Made by a program: the position numbers and the translations under genes
Assembly (NCBI RefSeq): GCF_019049255.1
Contig: NZ_JAGMUJ010000077.1
Location: forward strand, 1 to 58,450
From: Streptomyces sp. AC558_RSS880
GTDB taxonomy: Bacteria; Actinomycetota; Actinomycetes; Streptomycetales; Streptomycetaceae
Direction: 5' to 3'
Length of the DNA stretch: 58,450 nucleotides
Notes under the pieces: model-generated
What the model saw: only the letters and a program-made list of their open reading frames with translations
Told to the model about the DNA's origin: nothing
Database searches by the model: none
Part shown: piece by piece, positions 57,540-58,450 of the stretch
Layout: each line of letters begins with the position of its first letter
Position numbering within the stretch: the stretch's first letter is position 1

Positions 57540-58304
57540 TCAGCCCTCGATGTGCGGGAAGAGCCGCAGGAGCGGGTCCGTCGACGCGGCGAGGCCCCGG
57601 CCGTAGGGGGCGTCGAAGTCCCAGATGAGGAAGAGCAGGAAGGCGATCAGCGCGGAGAACAGCCCGGCGAGGACCATCTCCCGGGTGGTGCGCCGGATCT
57701 GCAGCGCGAAGATCATCCCGATGGTGATGGCGGCCCCGGAGATCAGCCCGAACCACACCACGCCCGGCATGATCTCCCCGGTCGACTCGGCCCGCGCGCT
57801 GCGCGCCTCGTCGGCGGCGGCCACCTGGTCCACGAGCGGCTGGTAGGCCTGCGCCTCGAAGTCCGTCCGCGGCTCGTAGTCGGTGACGTCCCGGCGGACC
57901 CGGTCGAGCAGTTCGGTGCCGCGCTCGGTGACCCGGCCCTCGTCGGCCATGGTCTGCCACTCGGTGGTGACGACGTGTCCGACATAGGCGTTGACATCGT
58001 CCCGGATGCGGTCGCGCACCTCCGCGGGGTAGACCCGTACCCGCTCGGTGATCTCGTGCAGTGCCACCGCCTCCGCCCGTACGTGCTCCTGGGCGGCGCT
58101 GCGTCCCTCCCAGACGCCGGCGATGGCGAGACCCAGGACGATGGCGTACACCACGCCGATCCACATCGTCATGTACTCGATGACGTCCGGGGTCTCGCTG
58201 GGATCCTCGTCGTCGGCCGCCCTGCGGTGCCGTACGAGGGTGATGACCACCACGACGACACAGGCGGCGAGCATCGCGAGGGTGAGAACAAGCCATTCCG
58301 ACAA
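57540..58304 (-). CDS. DUF4239 membrane protein
   Basis: A 254-aa membrane protein with N-terminal helices (WLVLTLAMLAACVVVVVITLV and MTMWIGVVYAIVLGLAIAG), a central soluble region with coiled-coil character (EHVRAEAVALHEITERVRVYP), and two C-terminal helices (VVWFGLISGAAITIGMIFAL and MVLAGLFSALIAFLLFLIWDFDAPYGRGL). This is the DUF4239 layout; the function is unknown to me. ATG 58304 is used. A second membrane-protein gene ends 36 bp upstream on the same strand. Confidence 0.88.
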   Translation of the reverse strand: MSEWLVLTLAMLAACVVVVVITLVRHRRAADDEDPSETPDVIEYMTMWIGVVYAIVLGLAIAGVWEGRSAAQEHVRAEAVALHEITERVRVYPAEVRDRIRDDVNAYVGHVVTTEWQTMADEGRVTERGTELLDRVRRDVTDYEPRTDFEAQAYQPLVDQVAAADEARSARAESTGEIMPGVVWFGLISGAAITIGMIFALQIRRTTREMVLAGLFSALIAFLLFLIWDFDAPYGRGLAASTDPLLRLFPHIEG

Positions 58305-58340
58305 GAGGTGCCTCCAGAAGGGGTCGGATCGGTCCGGGCC

Positions 58341-58450
58341 TCAGCGCGGACGCAGCGCGGCGACGGCGACCACGGCGGGTGTCGTGATGAGCAGGACGAA
58401 GGTGAGCGGCGACGTGGCGCCGCCGGAGGGCCGCCGGACCGGGGCCGCTC
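58341..58450 (-). CDS. C-terminal end of a membrane protein (partial)
   Basis: The window edge cuts this gene. The remaining frame, ending at TGA 58341-58343, reads APVRRPSGGATSPLTFVLLI and then TTPAVVAVAALRPR, a short hydrophobic helix with a basic end, as in small integral membrane proteins. It precedes the DUF4239 gene by 36 bp on the same strand and may share its operon. The family is not identifiable. Confidence 0.6.
   Translation of the reverse strand, partial: AAPVRRPSGGATSPLTFVLLITTPAVVAVAALRPR

Overview
The window is high-GC actinobacterial DNA, almost certainly a Streptomyces chromosome (inferred from the strong G/C bias at third codon positions, frequent GTG/TTG starts, 4-bp ATGA/GTGA overlaps, and typical families such as SCO6745-like proteins, a multi-domain Rpf, PAS-GAF-PP2C phosphatase, ECF sigma with zinc-binding anti-sigma, and class F sortase). 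The gene mix resembles a chromosome-arm/core transition.

Positions 1 to about 16.2 kb form an accessory, heavily remodelled stretch. It holds several small regulator/enzyme pairs (TetR-crotonase, TetR-SDR with shared operators, LysR against epimerase/aldo-keto reductase, TetR against an SCO6745-family protein). Between them lie gene debris: SDR, alpha/beta-hydrolase and CBS fragments at 1.8-2.4 kb, a frameshifted aldo/keto reductase ending in an octamer tandem repeat at 9.3 kb, an unidentified 3' fragment at 10.35 kb, an IS3 fragment at 15.4 kb, and the 3' end of a tyrosine integrase at 15.9 kb with its terminator. Two copies of one IS5-like transposase remnant lie in inverted orientation on either side of a secreted GH10 xylanase gene. 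An AbiEii-type nucleotidyltransferase with a translationally coupled partner is a candidate toxin-antitoxin or defence pair. The integrase scar abuts panD and looks like the end of a decayed island.

From 16.3 to 34 kb the content becomes orderly: panD-GNAT-racemase-like; an AHSA1/ArsR/DUF899 operon with two matching operators; a proline-rich peptide; gnd; a secreted Rpf-LysM-M23 protein; a DMT-family membrane protein; a (2Fe-2S) FhuF-like protein with glgA/glgM and glgC (ADP-glucose to glycogen/maltose-1-phosphate); a secreted PA14-GH2 enzyme; a wax ester synthase/DGAT; a zinc-ribbon SDR; and a small HD-like protein.

From 34 to 45 kb: a 57-codon gene with a strong Shine-Dalgarno sequence, a VOC protein, a MerR/DUF3291 divergent pair around a 47-bp palindrome, a GH38 alpha-mannosidase, and a GntR/FadR regulator facing a four-gene translationally coupled operon (enolase-family dehydratase, SDR, aldo-keto reductase, amidohydrolase). 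That operon matches the non-phosphorylative L-fucose (6-deoxyhexose) oxidation route. From 45 to 58 kb: lipase maturation factor, PAS-GAF-PP2C-HATPase phosphatase, zinc anti-sigma factor, a hypothetical protein, ECF sigma factor, CapA-family protein, MarR/hydrolase divergent pair with double operators, APC amino-acid permease, universal stress protein, polysaccharide deacetylase, class F sortase with a divergently encoded surface protein, and a DUF4239 membrane protein.

Most inter-gene space is explained by terminators (several perfect GC-rich hairpins between convergent genes) and regulator operators that can be read directly as inverted repeats. No tRNA, rRNA, CRISPR array or recognisable riboswitch was seen.
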